A stretch of DNA of 64,000 nucleotides from Crambe crambe (lineage: Eukaryota; Porifera; Demospongiae; Poecilosclerida; Crambeidae), in contig OZ004595.1 of NCBI GenBank assembly GCA_963924555.1, positions 4,092,001 through 4,156,000 on the forward strand, written 5' to 3'. How positions within the stretch are numbered: position 1 is the stretch's first letter; each line of letters begins with the position of its first letter. The translations under genes and the position numbers were made by a program. The notes below the pieces were generated by a model that saw nothing but the letters and a program-made list of their open reading frames with translations, had not been told where the DNA came from and did no database searches. Below are positions 63,495-64,000 of this stretch, in pieces.

Positions 63495-63639
63495 TGGAGA
63501 GAGGGAGGGGGTGGGGTGGGTGGGTGGGGAATGAGGAGGTCATGGGGAAGAGGTGGAATGGTGGTGGTGTGGTGGGGTGTGCTGTTTAAGTGTGGCATGT
63601 GATTATGAGTGATGGAGATGACTGTATGCAGAGGGAAGA

Positions 63640-64000
63640 GAATTGTGTGGGATCAAGTGAAGGAAGAGTGAACATGTGGAGAAGATGAGGGAGTAGTGTG
63701 GGTTCAGAAGTTTAGAGAAGGAGAGTATGTGAAGAGAACAGTGAAGGAAGAGTGAACATGTGGAGTGGAGAAGACGGAGTAGTGTGGGTTCAGAAGTGTA
63801 GAGAAGGAGGGTATGTGAAGAGAACAGTGAAGGAAGAGTGAACATGTGGAGTGGAGAAGATGGAGTAGTGTGGGTTCAGAAGTATAGAGAAGGAGAGGGT
63901 ATGTGAAGGAAGAGTGAACATGTGGAGTGGAGAAGATGAGGGAGTAGTGTGGGTTCAGAAGTGTAGAGAAGGAGAGGGTATGTGAAGAGAACAGTGAAGG
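63640..64000 (+). repeat. Purine-rich minisatellite, about 84-bp monomer
   Basis: At least four monomers carry GTGAAGGAAGAGTGAACATG, GTAGTGTGGGTTCAGAAGT and GAGAAGGAG. They follow the TARDBP stop by about 150 bp and run off the window. They may lie in its 3' UTR. Confidence 0.85.

Noticed and set aside
63603..63845. Minus frame rich in Leu/Ser/His at the right end
   Set aside because: Translation of the purine-rich minisatellite.
1..64000. tRNA, rRNA and CRISPR features
   Set aside because: No T-loop GTTCGA context with a matching cloverleaf, no rRNA-like sequence and no regularly spaced repeats were seen; CRISPR is not expected in an animal genome.

Overview
This is eukaryotic, animal nuclear DNA. 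Two conserved animal genes frame it: a minus-strand ATAD3 (mitochondrial AAA+ ATPase) of 16 coding exons, and a plus-strand TARDBP/TDP-43 of 8 coding exons. They start head to head, 139 bp apart, at 61.1-61.3 kb. Very short introns (57-58 bp), AT-rich spacers, many small inverted-repeat elements and lineage-specific membrane-protein families suggest a compact early-branching animal genome. A demosponge is my best guess; this is inference, not proof.

ATAD3 organises the window. Its coding exons run from 61121 down to 4184, about 57 kb for 583 codons, because three introns are greatly enlarged. Intron 6 (28120-58978, 30.9 kb) holds an opposite-strand tandem array of a cysteine-rich, roughly 8-10-pass membrane protein family. 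The array has six substantial copies at 29.7, 34.1, 37.9, 40.1, 45.3 and 55.8 kb, plus relics at 51.7-52.3 kb. Three copies look intact, one has a single nonsense codon, one is broken and one lost its last membrane segment. Intron 13 (4977-15427, 10.5 kb) holds two opposite-strand copies of a second family: secreted N-terminus, one membrane span. A third copy lies just beyond the ATAD3 3' end (2.3-3.9 kb). Intron 11 (6 kb) holds decayed fragments of a kinase, a DUF6589-like protein and a Ulp1-like protease. The left edge (0.5-1.7 kb) carries the 3' part of a multi-pass receptor-like gene.

Mobile DNA is dense and nested. In intron 13 a Ty3/Gypsy-type element (about 7.56-12.14 kb) carries gag and protease forward but most of its integrase inverted. 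The inverted part is itself interrupted by a 1.6-kb LTR element with 107-bp LTRs and a 4-bp target duplication. In intron 6 a Crypton-like tyrosine recombinase (47.7-50.2 kb, minus) is split by a 1,060-bp inverted-repeat element with a TTAT target duplication. Many MITE-like elements lie between the array genes.

Layout: 0.5-1.7 kb receptor-like gene; 2.3-3.9 kb single-pass gene 1; 4.2-15.8 kb ATAD3 3' exons with nested single-pass genes 2 and 3 and retroelements; 15.8-21.8 kb intron 11 debris; 21.8-28.1 kb ATAD3 AAA+ and membrane exons; 28.1-59.0 kb intron 6 with the multi-pass array; 59.0-61.1 kb ATAD3 coiled-coil exons; 61.1-63.5 kb TARDBP; 63.6-64.0 kb minisatellite. Exon boundaries were set by eye from GT/AG sites, reading-frame continuity and similarity to known families or between paralogs. 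Nothing was tested with transcripts or database searches.
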